Shown: positions 1 through 9,129 of the stretch, one piece after another
How positions within the stretch are numbered: position 1 is the first letter of the stretch
Layout: each line of letters opens with the position of its first letter
NCBI RefSeq assembly: GCF_004216905.1
Contig: NZ_SGXJ01000003.1
Span: 744,001-808,000, forward strand
Direction of reading: 5' to 3'
DNA: 64,000 nucleotides
Source: Kribbella sp. VKM Ac-2569
GTDB lineage: Bacteria; Actinomycetota; Actinomycetes; Propionibacteriales; Kribbellaceae
Position numbers and translations under genes: made by a program
The notes under the pieces: model-generated
Database searches by the model: none
Told to the model about the DNA's origin: nothing
The model's input: only the letters and a program-made list of their open reading frames with translations

Positions 1-1258
1 TCTCTCCGGCGCACCGATCGCTCAGGCACTCCCAGCCACTGCGCCAGCGTTCCGCGGTGGACCGGTCACAGGCTGCCTGGACCACTCGATCGTCGGCACA
101 GTCGAGGAGCAGCGACTCAGCCGGGGCGTCAACGGCGGCCCGTCGGTGCCCGCGGAGATCCTGCGCCGCTCAGGCTTCGACCGCCAGGTCGCCCTGTTCA
201 CCCAACTCCTGTGTCGCGTCCCCAGCCGTCAGGCCGCCGCAACCCTCGTACGCACACAAGGCGAGGCCCTCTGGCGTACGGCGACCCAACGCGCCCAACG
301 TGCCCAGCAAGGCACCGACGCGCTACCCGCAACAGACGACCGCGGCCTGTACTGGGCGCGCATCTCGATGGCCCTCGCCCTGCGCCAATGGCAACCAGCC
401 TTCGGCCTCGGTACGACGGAACGCGCGAACCTGATCCGCTCGTTCGAGTATGCCTCCCGCGGTATCACCAGCACCCGCTTCACCCCGGGCGTCCGCAAGA
501 TCCTCGTCACCGGCTTCGACCCGTTCACGCTGGACGCGGACATCCGGATCGGCAACCCGTCCGGCGCCAACGCGCTGACGCTCGACGGTCAGCGCTGGCG
601 GGTGAACGGGACGACGTACGAGATCCAGACGGTGATGTTCCCGGTGCGGTACACCGACTTCGACGAGAACATGGTCGAGAACGCGCTCGCACCGCACTAC
701 CGCCCCGGTCCGCAGCACGCCGACCTGGTGATGACAGCGAGCCAGGGCCGGGTGGGCATCTTCGATCTCGAGGTCTTCAACGGACGTCGGCGTTCGGTCA
801 GCTCGATCGGCGACAACAACAACCTCTGGGGCGGCGGCACGATCAGCGCCCCGGTCGTCTCCCCCAGCATGCCGACAGGCCCCGAGTGGCTGACCTCGAG
901 CCTGCCGCTCGCGCGGATGGCGCAGACCGAGGTCCCGCCGTTCCGGACCCGCGTCAACACCTCCGTGCTGGAGATCCCCGCCGGCGAGACCACACCGGTC
1001 CGTCGGCCAGACGGTCCCACGGCCGGTTCGATCGCCTCCGAAGGGGCGGGCGGTGGCTACCTCTCCAATGAAGTTGCCTACCGCAACACTCTGCAGCGCG
1101 ATCTGCTCGACCCGTCGATGCCGGCCGGGCACCTGCACGTCCCGGTGCTGTCGTTCGACCTCGCGAACAAGACCGCCATCACCGACCCGACGTACGAGGC
1201 GAACCGCGACGCGATCGTCGCTGGCGCCCACGCGATCCTGCGCTCCGCCCTCTCGTGA
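1..1258 (+). CDS. Pyroglutamyl-peptidase-like (C15 fold) protein, 5' end cut by window edge
   Basis: The reading frame is open from the first bases to the TGA at 1256-1258, so the start lies left of the window. The first residues (ending QALPATA) look like the tail of an export signal, followed by an extra N-terminal domain of about 150 residues. From about base 490 the protein resembles pyrrolidone-carboxyl peptidase: VTGFDPF, NPSGANAL, a glutamate in FDLEVFNGRR and a histidine in HLHVPVL match the family's Glu and His positions. The Cys motif (usual form AGxYxCN) reads GGGYLSN, so serine (bases 1064-1066) replaces the catalytic cysteine. It may be a serine variant, a binding protein or an inactive homologue. 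The fold is likely; activity is unknown. Confidence 0.75.
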   Translation, partial: LSGAPIAQALPATAPAFRGGPVTGCLDHSIVGTVEEQRLSRGVNGGPSVPAEILRRSGFDRQVALFTQLLCRVPSRQAAATLVRTQGEALWRTATQRAQRAQQGTDALPATDDRGLYWARISMALALRQWQPAFGLGTTERANLIRSFEYASRGITSTRFTPGVRKILVTGFDPFTLDADIRIGNPSGANALTLDGQRWRVNGTTYEIQTVMFPVRYTDFDENMVENALAPHYRPGPQHADLVMTASQGRVGIFDLEVFNGRRRSVSSIGDNNNLWGGGTISAPVVSPSMPTGPEWLTSSLPLARMAQTEVPPFRTRVNTSVLEIPAGETTPVRRPDGPTAGSIASEGAGGGYLSNEVAYRNTLQRDLLDPSMPAGHLHVPVLSFDLANKTAITDPTYEANRDAIVAGAHAILRSALS

Positions 1259-1294
1259 TCAGAATAGTGGTCATGTGATCACTATTCTGGTCAC
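1255..1294. terminator. 15-bp inverted repeat between convergent genes, covering both stop codons
   Basis: Arms at 1255-1269 and 1280-1294 pair over 15 bp with one G-U pair and a 10-base loop. The hairpin contains the stop of the upstream plus-strand gene and the stop of the minus-strand dehydrogenase gene. It is AT-richer than its surroundings and lacks a T-tract. A bidirectional terminator is the simplest reading; a protein-binding palindrome is possible. Confidence 0.6.
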
Positions 1295-2592
1295 AGCTTG
1301 AGGAGGTCGGCCGTCCGGACCGGCAGGCCCGTCTCGAAGGAACGGTTCGCGGCCAGCCCGGTCACCAGCGCCAGCGCCGCCTGTCGCGCGTCGGCGATGT
1401 CTGCACCATCAGTCGGGTCGTCGTCGAGAAGCGCCGCCAGAACTCGCGCGTCGGCGCCTCCATGGCCCGCATGATCATGGTCGACCGTGTGATCGACGGG
1501 CGGCTTCCACAACGGCCGCAAGGTGATGCTCGTCCGGCCCGCGGTCGGCGCGGCCACGTCGCCGTGGACCCATCCCTTGGCCGACTCGACCCGGTGGTGA
1601 GGCATGGTAAATGTCGACTCTTCGACATGCAGCTCGAGCCGGCCGGCGGATCCGTTGAACATCACGCGGTAGCCCTCGGCCGGCGAGTACGCCGTCAAGT
1701 GGTACGTCATCGTCGCCCCGCTGTCGTACGAGACGAGGAGCGCCATGTCGTCCTCGATCGAGACACCTGGGGCGAAGACATTGCGATCCCGGTAGTAGCC
1801 GTCCTCCGCCTCGGCCTCCAGGTACAGCTCGCGCAGCGTCGTGTTGCGGGCCAGGTGCAGCGCGAACGGATCGTCCACAGCCTCCGCCGAACCGTTGACC
1901 CGCGAGTAGTCCCGCGCGTACCCGTGCCGGTGCCCAGGCCCGTAGAAGGCCAACTGCCCTTGCCCGTACACGATCCGCGGTTCAGCGCCCAGCCACCAGT
2001 TCACCAGATCGAAGTGGTGGCTGGCCTTGTGCACCATCAGGCCACCGGAGTTCGCCTTGTCCCGGTGCCAGCGCCGGAAGTAGTCGGCACCGTGCGACAC
2101 GTCCAGCAGCCACTCGAAGTGGATCGAGTGGATGTCACCGATCGCACCCTCGGCCAGGAGTTCGCACACCCGGCGGTGGACCGGATTGAATCGGTAGTTG
2201 TAGGCCACCGACAACGAGCCACCGGTTTCCTCGACGACGTCGAGAATGCCCTGTGCCTTCACGGCATCCGTGGTCATCGGCTTCTCGCTGATCACCCGTA
2301 CGCCGGCCCGCAGCGCGGCCTCGATGTACTGGTTGTGGGTCGCATCGATGCTCGTCACCACCAGCAACCCGATCCGCTCGACCTTGAGCATCTCCTCAAA
2401 CCGCGCCGGCGGCCACTGGTGCGCGGTGTGCCGCCCGGCCGCCAGCAGCATCCGGTTGTGGAACGCCATCCGCACCGAATTCGGGTCGCACAACGCGACG
2501 ACCTCGTAGCCGTCCCGCTTCGCCAGGCCCTCGGTGAACAGCTGGGCTCGGTTGCCGGTGCCGACGATCGCAGTTCGCACTGCTTCTGGCAT
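1291..2592 (-). CDS. Gfo/Idh/MocA family NAD(P)-dependent dehydrogenase
   Basis: A 433-residue cytosolic oxidoreductase. The N-terminus has the Rossmann motif GTGNRA (residues about 11-16) and the family signature EKP at 103-105 (ISEKPMT), followed by the C-terminal alpha/beta substrate domain. Family members oxidise or reduce sugars and cyclitols. It is the last gene of a minus-strand run (binding protein, two permeases, this gene), 9 bases behind the second permease. This suggests it processes the sugar that the transporter imports, probably a xylan-derived pentose or oligosaccharide. The substrate cannot be read from the sequence. Start ATG at 2592. Confidence 0.88.
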   Translation of the reverse strand: MPEAVRTAIVGTGNRAQLFTEGLAKRDGYEVVALCDPNSVRMAFHNRMLLAAGRHTAHQWPPARFEEMLKVERIGLLVVTSIDATHNQYIEAALRAGVRVISEKPMTTDAVKAQGILDVVEETGGSLSVAYNYRFNPVHRRVCELLAEGAIGDIHSIHFEWLLDVSHGADYFRRWHRDKANSGGLMVHKASHHFDLVNWWLGAEPRIVYGQGQLAFYGPGHRHGYARDYSRVNGSAEAVDDPFALHLARNTTLRELYLEAEAEDGYYRDRNVFAPGVSIEDDMALLVSYDSGATMTYHLTAYSPAEGYRVMFNGSAGRLELHVEESTFTMPHHRVESAKGWVHGDVAAPTAGRTSITLRPLWKPPVDHTVDHDHAGHGGADARVLAALLDDDPTDGADIADARQAALALVTGLAANRSFETGLPVRTADLLKL

Positions 2593-2601
2593 GTAGACCC
2601 C

Positions 2602-3432
2602 CTATTGCTTGACCGCGCCGGCCAGGCCGTTGACGAAGAAGCGCTGCAGGAGAACGAAGAGCAGGATGATCGGCGCGAGCGTGATGACGGTCCCCGCGCA
2701 GAGCAGCGTCCACTCGGTCGAGTTCTCGCCGATGAACGCGTACATCCCGATCGCCAGCGTGCGCAGCTCGGGCCGGCCGAGCGTGAACACCAGCGGGATG
2801 AAGAAGCTGTTCCACGCCGTGATCGCCGTGAACAGGCCGACCGTGGCCAGCATCGGACCGGACAGCGGGAGCATGATCCGCGCGAACGTCTGGTGGAAGT
2901 TCGCGCCGTCGACCTGGGCGGCGTCCTCGAGTTCCCTGTCGACGGCCATGAAGTAGCCCATGAACAGGAACGTTCCGAAGACCACTCCCCCGGATGCCTG
3001 GACGATGATCACCGACCACAGGCTGTTCAGCAGATGCAGCCGCTGCATCAGGTCGAACACCGGGATGATCGTGTACCCGTGCGGCAGGAAGAGCGTCGCG
3101 GACACCAGTCCGAGACAGAACCCACGCCCCGGGAACCGTGTGCGGGCAAGTACGTATCCCGCGCAGGAAGTGACTACTAAAGTGATCACCACCGTGCCTA
3201 AGGTGATCAGAATTGTGTTCATGAAGTACCGGCTGAACGAGGCCTCCTGCCAGGCGTTCAGGTAGTTCGCCCAGAGGAAGTGCGACGGCATCGGATTCAG
3301 TCCGTCGGTGAAGAAGTCGTCGTCGCTCTTCAGCGAGCTCCCGAGCGCCCAGAACAACGGGTAGAGCCACGCGAGCCCACTGACCAGCAGCGCGACATGC
3401 GTCATCGCCGTCACCATCCGCCGCCGCGTCAT
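2602..3432 (-). CDS. ABC sugar transporter permease, MalG type
   Basis: A 276-residue integral membrane protein with about six hydrophobic segments. The cytoplasmic EAA-like loop (EDAAQVDGANFHQTFARIML) normally docks on the ATPase. Its start overlaps the stop of the upstream permease by 4 bases (ATGA), showing translational coupling. With the neighbouring permease and lipoprotein it forms a CUT1-type carbohydrate importer. No ATPase gene is present in the locus. In actinobacteria such importers often share one MsiK-type ATPase encoded elsewhere, which is inferred here. Confidence 0.92.
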   Translation of the reverse strand: MTRRRMVTAMTHVALLVSGLAWLYPLFWALGSSLKSDDDFFTDGLNPMPSHFLWANYLNAWQEASFSRYFMNTILITLGTVVITLVVTSCAGYVLARTRFPGRGFCLGLVSATLFLPHGYTIIPVFDLMQRLHLLNSLWSVIIVQASGGVVFGTFLFMGYFMAVDRELEDAAQVDGANFHQTFARIMLPLSGPMLATVGLFTAITAWNSFFIPLVFTLGRPELRTLAIGMYAFIGENSTEWTLLCAGTVITLAPIILLFVLLQRFFVNGLAGAVKQ

Positions 3433-4421
3433 GCGATCCCTCCTGTCCCACGACGCTTCGCGAGAGACCGCAGTACGACGACCTGCACGACCGAGAACGC
3501 GATGAGCAGTACGCCGTACACGAACGACGCGGCCGAGGCGAGGCCGATGTCCGGTTGTACTGCGTTCGCGTTACTGCCACCGAACGCCAGGTGGTAGATG
3601 TACGTGTTCACAACCTCGGTCGCGAAGAACGGGCCGCCGCTGGTCAGCACCTGGACGAGGTCGAAGATCTGGAACGTCCCGATCACCGCGAGGATCACGA
3701 TTACTACGCCGACCGCGCGCAGCATCGGGATCGTGATGTACCGGAACGTCGCGAACCGCCCCGCACCGTCCAGCCGGGCGGCCTCGTACAGCTCCTCCGG
3801 GATGGTCTGCAGGCCCGCGAGGAAGTACACCAGGTTGTAGCCGAACGTGTGCCAGATCCCCACCAGGATGATGATCCCGAGCGCGAAGTGCGGATCCCCC
3901 AGCCAGTCGATGTGCCGGTCGATCAGGTGCAGCTTCATCAGCAGGTCGTTGATCGAGTCACCGAAGTTCGACACCAGCAACTGGATCACGACACCGATCA
4001 CCGCGGCGGACGTGACGACCGGAAGGAAGAACAACGTGCGGTAGAACGACGCGAACCGCAACTTCTTGTTGTTCAGCACGAGCGCCAGCGCCAACGCCAG
4101 TACCAGCTGGACCGGTACGACGAACGCGGCGTACACGAAGGTGTGTCCGAGCGATCGCCAGAAGATGCTGTCGTGGACGATCTGGCGGAAGTTGTCCAGC
4201 CCCACGAAGTCGGACGGATCGCCGATCCCGTCCCACTTGTAGAAGGTGTAGCCGAGCGAGGCGACGATCGGGTAGACCACGAACACCAGCAGCAGCACCA
4301 TCATCGGTGCCAGGTACACGTACGACCACAGGTAGGTCCGGCGGCGCGCGCGACGCCGCTCGGCCGAGCGCGGAGGCTCGGCGCGGGTGACGTCCTCGCG
4401 GACCGTGGCGGTCATCACCAT
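3429..4421 (-). CDS. ABC sugar transporter permease, MalF/UgpA type
   Basis: A 330-residue inner-membrane permease: a basic cytoplasmic N-terminus (about 28 residues), then YLWSYVYLAPMMVLL beginning the first of about six membrane segments. The EAA loop reads EELYEAARLDGAGRFATFRY. Its start shares one base with the stop of the binding-protein gene (TGATG), and its own stop overlaps the next permease start. It is the partner of the MalG-type permease at 2602-3432 in an oligosaccharide importer. A second in-frame ATG two codons downstream is an alternative start. Confidence 0.92.
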   Translation of the reverse strand: MVMTATVREDVTRAEPPRSAERRRARRRTYLWSYVYLAPMMVLLLVFVVYPIVASLGYTFYKWDGIGDPSDFVGLDNFRQIVHDSIFWRSLGHTFVYAAFVVPVQLVLALALALVLNNKKLRFASFYRTLFFLPVVTSAAVIGVVIQLLVSNFGDSINDLLMKLHLIDRHIDWLGDPHFALGIIILVGIWHTFGYNLVYFLAGLQTIPEELYEAARLDGAGRFATFRYITIPMLRAVGVVIVILAVIGTFQIFDLVQVLTSGGPFFATEVVNTYIYHLAFGGSNANAVQPDIGLASAASFVYGVLLIAFSVVQVVVLRSLAKRRGTGGIA

Positions 4422-5887
4422 CAGGCGCCCGGCTTGGTGGTGTAGGGCTTGGTCAGGTCCCAGTCGGCGAATGTGAAGTCCTTGGCGCTGACACCAGGCG
4501 CCTTCTTGATCGCGTCAGCGAGCGCCTGGTTCATCTTGTCCGTCAGCTCGTTCAGCGCAGCCTGCGGATCCTTCAGCTGTCCGGTGTAGACGCCGGCGAG
4601 TACGTCGTTGATGTCCGGCTTCACCCCGGGCAGCTGAACGGCCGACACTTTTGGGTTCCGGATCGTCGGCTGCGGCCCGACGACGGCTGCGCCCGACATC
4701 GCGACGTACTGCGCGAACGGCGCGAAGGTCACGCTCTTGGGATCGTTGTTCTTCGCGTACACCGAGAGTCCCTGTCCCTGCTCGACCCACCGCTTCCCCG
4801 CGTCGGGGCTGTACAGCCAGTCGAACCACGCCCACGCCTCGTCGGCGTGCGGCGTCTTCGCGTTGACCGCAACGAACTTCCCGCCGGGCGGACCGTAGAA
4901 CAGCGCCTTCGGATCACCGGCCGTCGGCGTCGGCAGCGTGACCAGGCTGTAGTCCGTGAACTTGTGCTTGGTCCACTCCGGCTGGTTCCACACCCCGCCG
5001 ACGGTCATCCCGAACCGTCCGCGTTCGAAGAAGGCCCGGGCCTGCTCGTCGGAGATGCTCATCGAGTTCGGGTAGAACCAGTTCTTGTTCTTCCACTCGA
5101 GCAGCAGGTTGATGACGTCGAGGTAGTTCCGGTCCGAGCCGAACGTCCACTTGCCGACCCGGTAGTCCATCCCGTCGATGCCGCCGACGGCCGCACCACC
5201 CGGCGTACCGGCGCCGCGGACGAACAGATCCAGCCACCAGGCCAGGGTCGTGTTCGTCGAGTTGCCGAACCCGAACGGCGCGACCTTGCCACCGCTCTTC
5301 GACGCGATCGCCTCCGCGGCGCTGGTGACGTCGTCCCAGGTCTTCGGCAGCTTCACGCTGCCGTCCGGGTTCGTCAGCCCCGCGTCCTTGAACACACCGT
5401 GGTGGACGTACAGCTGCAGCGACGGCGCCGGCGCGGCGAACGGCGCCGTGTAGACCTTCCCGCTGAAGACGTCCACGCCCTCGACGAAACTGTTCTCCGG
5501 GAATCGTCCCTGCCAGGAGTCGGTCGCCCACTTGTCCAGCGGCAGCAGCCAGCTCTGTGAGATCTGCTGGCTCAGCTGTGGGCTCTTCGGCACCATCAGG
5601 ATGTCCGGCGCGTTGTTGCTCCGGTACGCCAGCGACACCAGGTCGGCGTACTTGTCGCTGACCTGCGTGGTCTTCTTGACCGCGATCCCGGGATGCGCCT
5701 CTTGGAACAGCTTGATCTCGTTGTCGACCCAGCCGGCCTGGCTGGCGTACCAGTCCCAGTACGTTATGGTCGTCGCGGCCTTCGACCCCTGGGCGTTGCC
5801 GTCCGACGAGCAGCCGGCCAGTGCCCCGGCGCCGGCCAGTCCGGCCGCCCCGCGGAGCAGTGTCCGTCGTGAGATGCGTGATGACAT
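4421..5887 (-). CDS. Extracellular sugar-binding lipoprotein of the ABC importer
   Basis: A 488-residue family 1 solute-binding protein. The N-terminus SRRTLLRGAAGLAGAGALAGC combines a twin-arginine-like SRRTLL motif with a lipobox (LAGC, Cys at about 26). A Tat-exported lipoprotein anchored outside the membrane is therefore likely. The body has the usual pattern TITYWDWYA...WVDNEIKLFQEAHPGI near the start and aromatic-rich segments for sugar stacking. It lies 18 bases behind the GH10 enzyme gene and is coupled to both permeases, so it probably captures the products released by that enzyme. Confidence 0.92.
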   Translation of the reverse strand: MSSRISRRTLLRGAAGLAGAGALAGCSSDGNAQGSKAATTITYWDWYASQAGWVDNEIKLFQEAHPGIAVKKTTQVSDKYADLVSLAYRSNNAPDILMVPKSPQLSQQISQSWLLPLDKWATDSWQGRFPENSFVEGVDVFSGKVYTAPFAAPAPSLQLYVHHGVFKDAGLTNPDGSVKLPKTWDDVTSAAEAIASKSGGKVAPFGFGNSTNTTLAWWLDLFVRGAGTPGGAAVGGIDGMDYRVGKWTFGSDRNYLDVINLLLEWKNKNWFYPNSMSISDEQARAFFERGRFGMTVGGVWNQPEWTKHKFTDYSLVTLPTPTAGDPKALFYGPPGGKFVAVNAKTPHADEAWAWFDWLYSPDAGKRWVEQGQGLSVYAKNNDPKSVTFAPFAQYVAMSGAAVVGPQPTIRNPKVSAVQLPGVKPDINDVLAGVYTGQLKDPQAALNELTDKMNQALADAIKKAPGVSAKDFTFADWDLTKPYTTKPGA

Positions 5888-5905
5888 GAGTGTTCCTCCA
5901 GTGAC

Positions 5906-8900
5906 TTAGCTGCAGGCCGGCGTGGTCGACGACGCGGTCTGGGTCAGTGCGCCGAGCCGCCAGGTGAGTGGGCTGCCGTCCCAGGTGACCGCCACGCGGC
6001 GTGGTCGCTGGAAGGGCAGGAACGAGACGGTCTGGCCGCGATCGGACGGCCCGGGGCTGAACGCGTTGTCCGCGCCGACCGGGACCGGGATGTAGTAGTT
6101 GTTCGCGTTGGAGTACCCGAAGTACGCCGTGTACGTGTTGTCGCCGGTGTTGTGGACGACGCAGGCCGCAGTCGGCTGCACGGGGTTGAACGCGGTCTCG
6201 GCAGGACCGGTGCCCGGATCGGTGACGGTCTTGGCCATCGGAGCGAAGGATGCGTCGTCCACCAGCAGGTCGCCTGCACCGGTCGTCGTACTGATCCACC
6301 ACTCGGCTTTGGTCAGCGTGCCGGTCCAGCTGACCTGCGCGTTGGCGGCCGACAGTTGGGTCCACCCGGTGCTCGTGACCGGAGCTGTGCCGAGGCGGAT
6401 CGTGGTCGATCCAGTCGAGGTGGTGAGCTTCAGACTCACCATCGCGGTGTCCGAACCACTGGCCAGGCGGACCCACGCCGACGAGTCGTACAGACCGCCG
6501 TTCACCACAGACACACCCTGCGCCGGACCGGCCCATGCGGCCGCTCTACCGGTCACCGACAGATCACCACTGCCGCCGTGCGGAGTCGTCGACGCGTTCT
6601 TCAACGTGCAGGTCCCCAAGCAGTACCAGCCTGTGGTGTTCGACTGGTTCTCCAACGACCCGTTCCCAAGCACCGAAGGCGTCGGCAGGTACGGCGCTAT
6701 TGTCGGCGGACCCTGGGCCGGCGGTGGTGTGCCGTCCGTGGGTGTGATGGCGAGGTCGTCAAGGGTGCACTCGGTCGAGGTGGTACCGGGGTTCGACCAG
6801 GCGAACGCCTGAATCCATTTCGTCCCTGTCGGTGGTGTGAAGGCGGCCAGCTTCTGTGTGTAGGCGCGTTCGTCCGCATAGGAGAGGACGTATTGGAAGG
6901 TCGGCGTACCTGCGGTCGCGCCCCCACGTACGCCGACGTAGCACTGGGTGCCGCCGCCGTTGAGCCTCCCCCAGCCGGACAACAGGTAGCTGATGCCGGG
7001 CGTGATTCCCGTGAGGTTCTGCGTGACGCCGGAGCCCGGGCTCAGCGACAGCGCGGTGTGGCCGCTGTGCGCGTTCGCTGCGGTTGCGGGGCCGGTGCCG
7101 AGTGGCGTCCAGCCGCGGGTGCCGCTCTCGAAGTCGCCGTCGCCGATCGGGTTCGGCTGATCCGTGCGCACGGTGGTGGCGATGCCGTCGGCGATCACCT
7201 TGACCGATGCGCCGGCCGTGGTCGGCATCGCGACCTTGACCTGCTTGGACACGCCGTTCACGGTGACGGTCACCAGGTAGTCACCGAGGAAACCGCGCGT
7301 TCCGAACGTTCCGGCCGCACTGGTCTGACCGCTCGCGCTCGTGTGCCACTGGCGGGTGATCAGGTCCTCCCACACGAGTGCGTTCGGCTTGGGTGACCAG
7401 TCGTCGTTGTAGAGCGCGACGCGTGGGTTGTAGATGTTCTTCGTCCAAAGACCGAAGTTGCTGATCTGGTTCACGTTCGGGTTCGAGAACATCGCGGTCA
7501 TGAAGTCGCGGGTGTAGTCCGCCTGCAGTTGCAGGTCGTCGGTGTCCACGTCGAACTCCGTGATCGCGACCTTCACACCGAGCCCGGCGAACTGGTCCAC
7601 GATCGACAGCAGATCGTCGGGCGACGTCAGCTGCACCCCGTTGAAGTGGCTCTCGAAGCCGACCAGATCGATCGGCGCACCGGCGGCCTTGAGCGACTGC
7701 ACGATGCCGTAGACGTGGTCGCGGTGCCGCGTCTCCCAGCCGTTGTTCTCGACCAGGCCGTAGTCGTTGAGGGCGAGCTTCGCGTTCGGGTCCGCCTGGT
7801 GCGCGAGCTGGAACCAGGACGCGATCTCGTTCGGCCCGAGGATGTCCTGCAGGCTGTGCTCCGAGTACGGCTCGTTCACCACGTCCCACTCGTCGACGAT
7901 CCCGGCCAGTGCGCCGGCCTCGTCCAGGACGTGGTTGTTGACACGGGTCCGCAACGCGGCCGGGTCGTTCTGCAGCGTGCTCAGATCGGGCGGCAGGTAT
8001 CCCCACGACGGCCAGACCAGGTTGTGTCCGCGGATCCGCAGTCCGTGTTCGCGCATCCACTGCATCGCCGGCAGCGTGATCGTGTCGCGTTCGGTCGGGT
8101 TCTCCCAGTGGTTCCACTTCAGGTTGTTACCCAGGGCCCCTTGGTTGAAGATCGTGGACGCCTTGCTCTGGTACTGCGCGAGATCGGCCGCGCTGATCCC
8201 GCTGGACGGATCACCGATCAGCCGCGCGCCGTCCGACGCAGCGCCGAACTTGAACGCACTGGTCTGCTGTACGGCGGAAACGGTCGCACCACTGACCGGG
8301 TTGCCGGCCGGGTCGACGACCGAGACCGCGAGATTCCCCTTGCGGTACTGGTCGATCCGCGCGTTGGCCGCCGTACGCCAGGCCGCGTTCGCGTCGCGGC
8401 CGTCGTACGTCACCTGCGGGTAGCCGGTCGGCGTACCGGGGCCCCAGTTCTGCACGGAGACACCAGCGATCTGGAACGTCTGCGCGCCGTACCCGAGCCA
8501 GAGGTTCAGATGCGCTGCGGTGGTGGTCCCGGCCGTGTACGTCGTGGTGGCGCGGAACGGGAACTGGAACTTCTGCCACTCGGTGCCGTACCGCAGCGCG
8601 GCGTTGAGCGACTTCTTGTACGGCGACCCGTCGGTCTCGAACACCACGTGGGCGTTGCCGGCCGCGGGCGAGATCGACCGTGCCCAAAGCGTGGCGACGA
8701 GCGCATCGCCTTCGGTCACGGTCGCAGCAGCCGGTACGCCGAGCGTGATCTCGTACTCGCCATCGAGACCGGGACTCTGCGGCCCGTTCGGGACGGCGAT
8801 CTGGAGGGCCTTGGTGAAGTTGGGGTTGCCGGTGATCGGGATCTGTTGGGTCGCGTCGGCGGGGAGGTTCTTGAACTCGGTGAAGTTGGCGACGGCATCG

Positions 8901-9013
8901 GGCGGGAGGACTTCGACGGGGGCGGCGTCGGCGCGCGCAGCGGGCTGGAGCGCGACCACTGCGACGGCCGCAACCAGAGCGACGGTCACCCCGGTGGCCA
9001 GTTTTCTGATCAC
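5906..9013 (-). CDS. Secreted multidomain GH10 glycoside hydrolase (xylanase-like) with several carbohydrate-binding modules
   Basis: 1035 residues. Signal peptide about 1-29; CBM4/9-like beta-sandwich about 35-195; GH10 catalytic domain about 205-560; a short Ig-like segment about 560-618; two further CBM-like sandwiches about 622-757 and 780-925; and a C-terminal domain about 945-1035 rich in aromatic residues. The acid/base is E381 in DVVNEP and the nucleophile is E486 in AITEFD, both typical of GH10. The usual HTLVWHxQ loop reads HNLVWPSW, a divergent active-site edge. Start is GTG at 9013, with a GGAAGG ribosome site a few bases upstream. It probably cleaves xylan outside the cell for import by the adjacent transporter. 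Confidence 0.9.
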   Translation of the reverse strand: MIRKLATGVTVALVAAVAVVALQPAARADAAPVEVLPPDAVANFTEFKNLPADATQQIPITGNPNFTKALQIAVPNGPQSPGLDGEYEITLGVPAAATVTEGDALVATLWARSISPAAGNAHVVFETDGSPYKKSLNAALRYGTEWQKFQFPFRATTTYTAGTTTAAHLNLWLGYGAQTFQIAGVSVQNWGPGTPTGYPQVTYDGRDANAAWRTAANARIDQYRKGNLAVSVVDPAGNPVSGATVSAVQQTSAFKFGAASDGARLIGDPSSGISAADLAQYQSKASTIFNQGALGNNLKWNHWENPTERDTITLPAMQWMREHGLRIRGHNLVWPSWGYLPPDLSTLQNDPAALRTRVNNHVLDEAGALAGIVDEWDVVNEPYSEHSLQDILGPNEIASWFQLAHQADPNAKLALNDYGLVENNGWETRHRDHVYGIVQSLKAAGAPIDLVGFESHFNGVQLTSPDDLLSIVDQFAGLGVKVAITEFDVDTDDLQLQADYTRDFMTAMFSNPNVNQISNFGLWTKNIYNPRVALYNDDWSPKPNALVWEDLITRQWHTSASGQTSAAGTFGTRGFLGDYLVTVTVNGVSKQVKVAMPTTAGASVKVIADGIATTVRTDQPNPIGDGDFESGTRGWTPLGTGPATAANAHSGHTALSLSPGSGVTQNLTGITPGISYLLSGWGRLNGGGTQCYVGVRGGATAGTPTFQYVLSYADERAYTQKLAAFTPPTGTKWIQAFAWSNPGTTSTECTLDDLAITPTDGTPPPAQGPPTIAPYLPTPSVLGNGSLENQSNTTGWYCLGTCTLKNASTTPHGGSGDLSVTGRAAAWAGPAQGVSVVNGGLYDSSAWVRLASGSDTAMVSLKLTTSTGSTTIRLGTAPVTSTGWTQLSAANAQVSWTGTLTKAEWWISTTTGAGDLLVDDASFAPMAKTVTDPGTGPAETAFNPVQPTAACVVHNTGDNTYTAYFGYSNANNYYIPVPVGADNAFSPGPSDRGQTVSFLPFQRPRRVAVTWDGSPLTWRLGALTQTASSTTPACS

Positions 9014-9114
9014 TGGACGTTCCTTCCAGAGGGCGCACAGCAGCGCGGACCCACCGGCGGTACGCCGGGGTCCTGAACGGGGACTGCTGCGATCGGGCGG
9101 TCGGGCGGGACCTC

Positions 9115-9129
9115 GATCCGGTACGGATC
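9115..9129. terminator. Short palindrome at the end of lacI
   Basis: GATCCG and CGGATC flank GTA exactly, and the hairpin overlaps the lacI stop. CCT and AGG extend it with one bulged base. It could weakly terminate lacI transcripts before the GH10 gene or bind a protein. No T-tract is present. Confidence 0.35.

Noticed and set aside
4914-6536. Minus-strand open frame of 540 codons across the binding-protein and GH10 genes
   Set aside because: It runs in another frame of two clearly coding genes and has shadow-type composition (Arg/Gly/Asp-rich, no domain).
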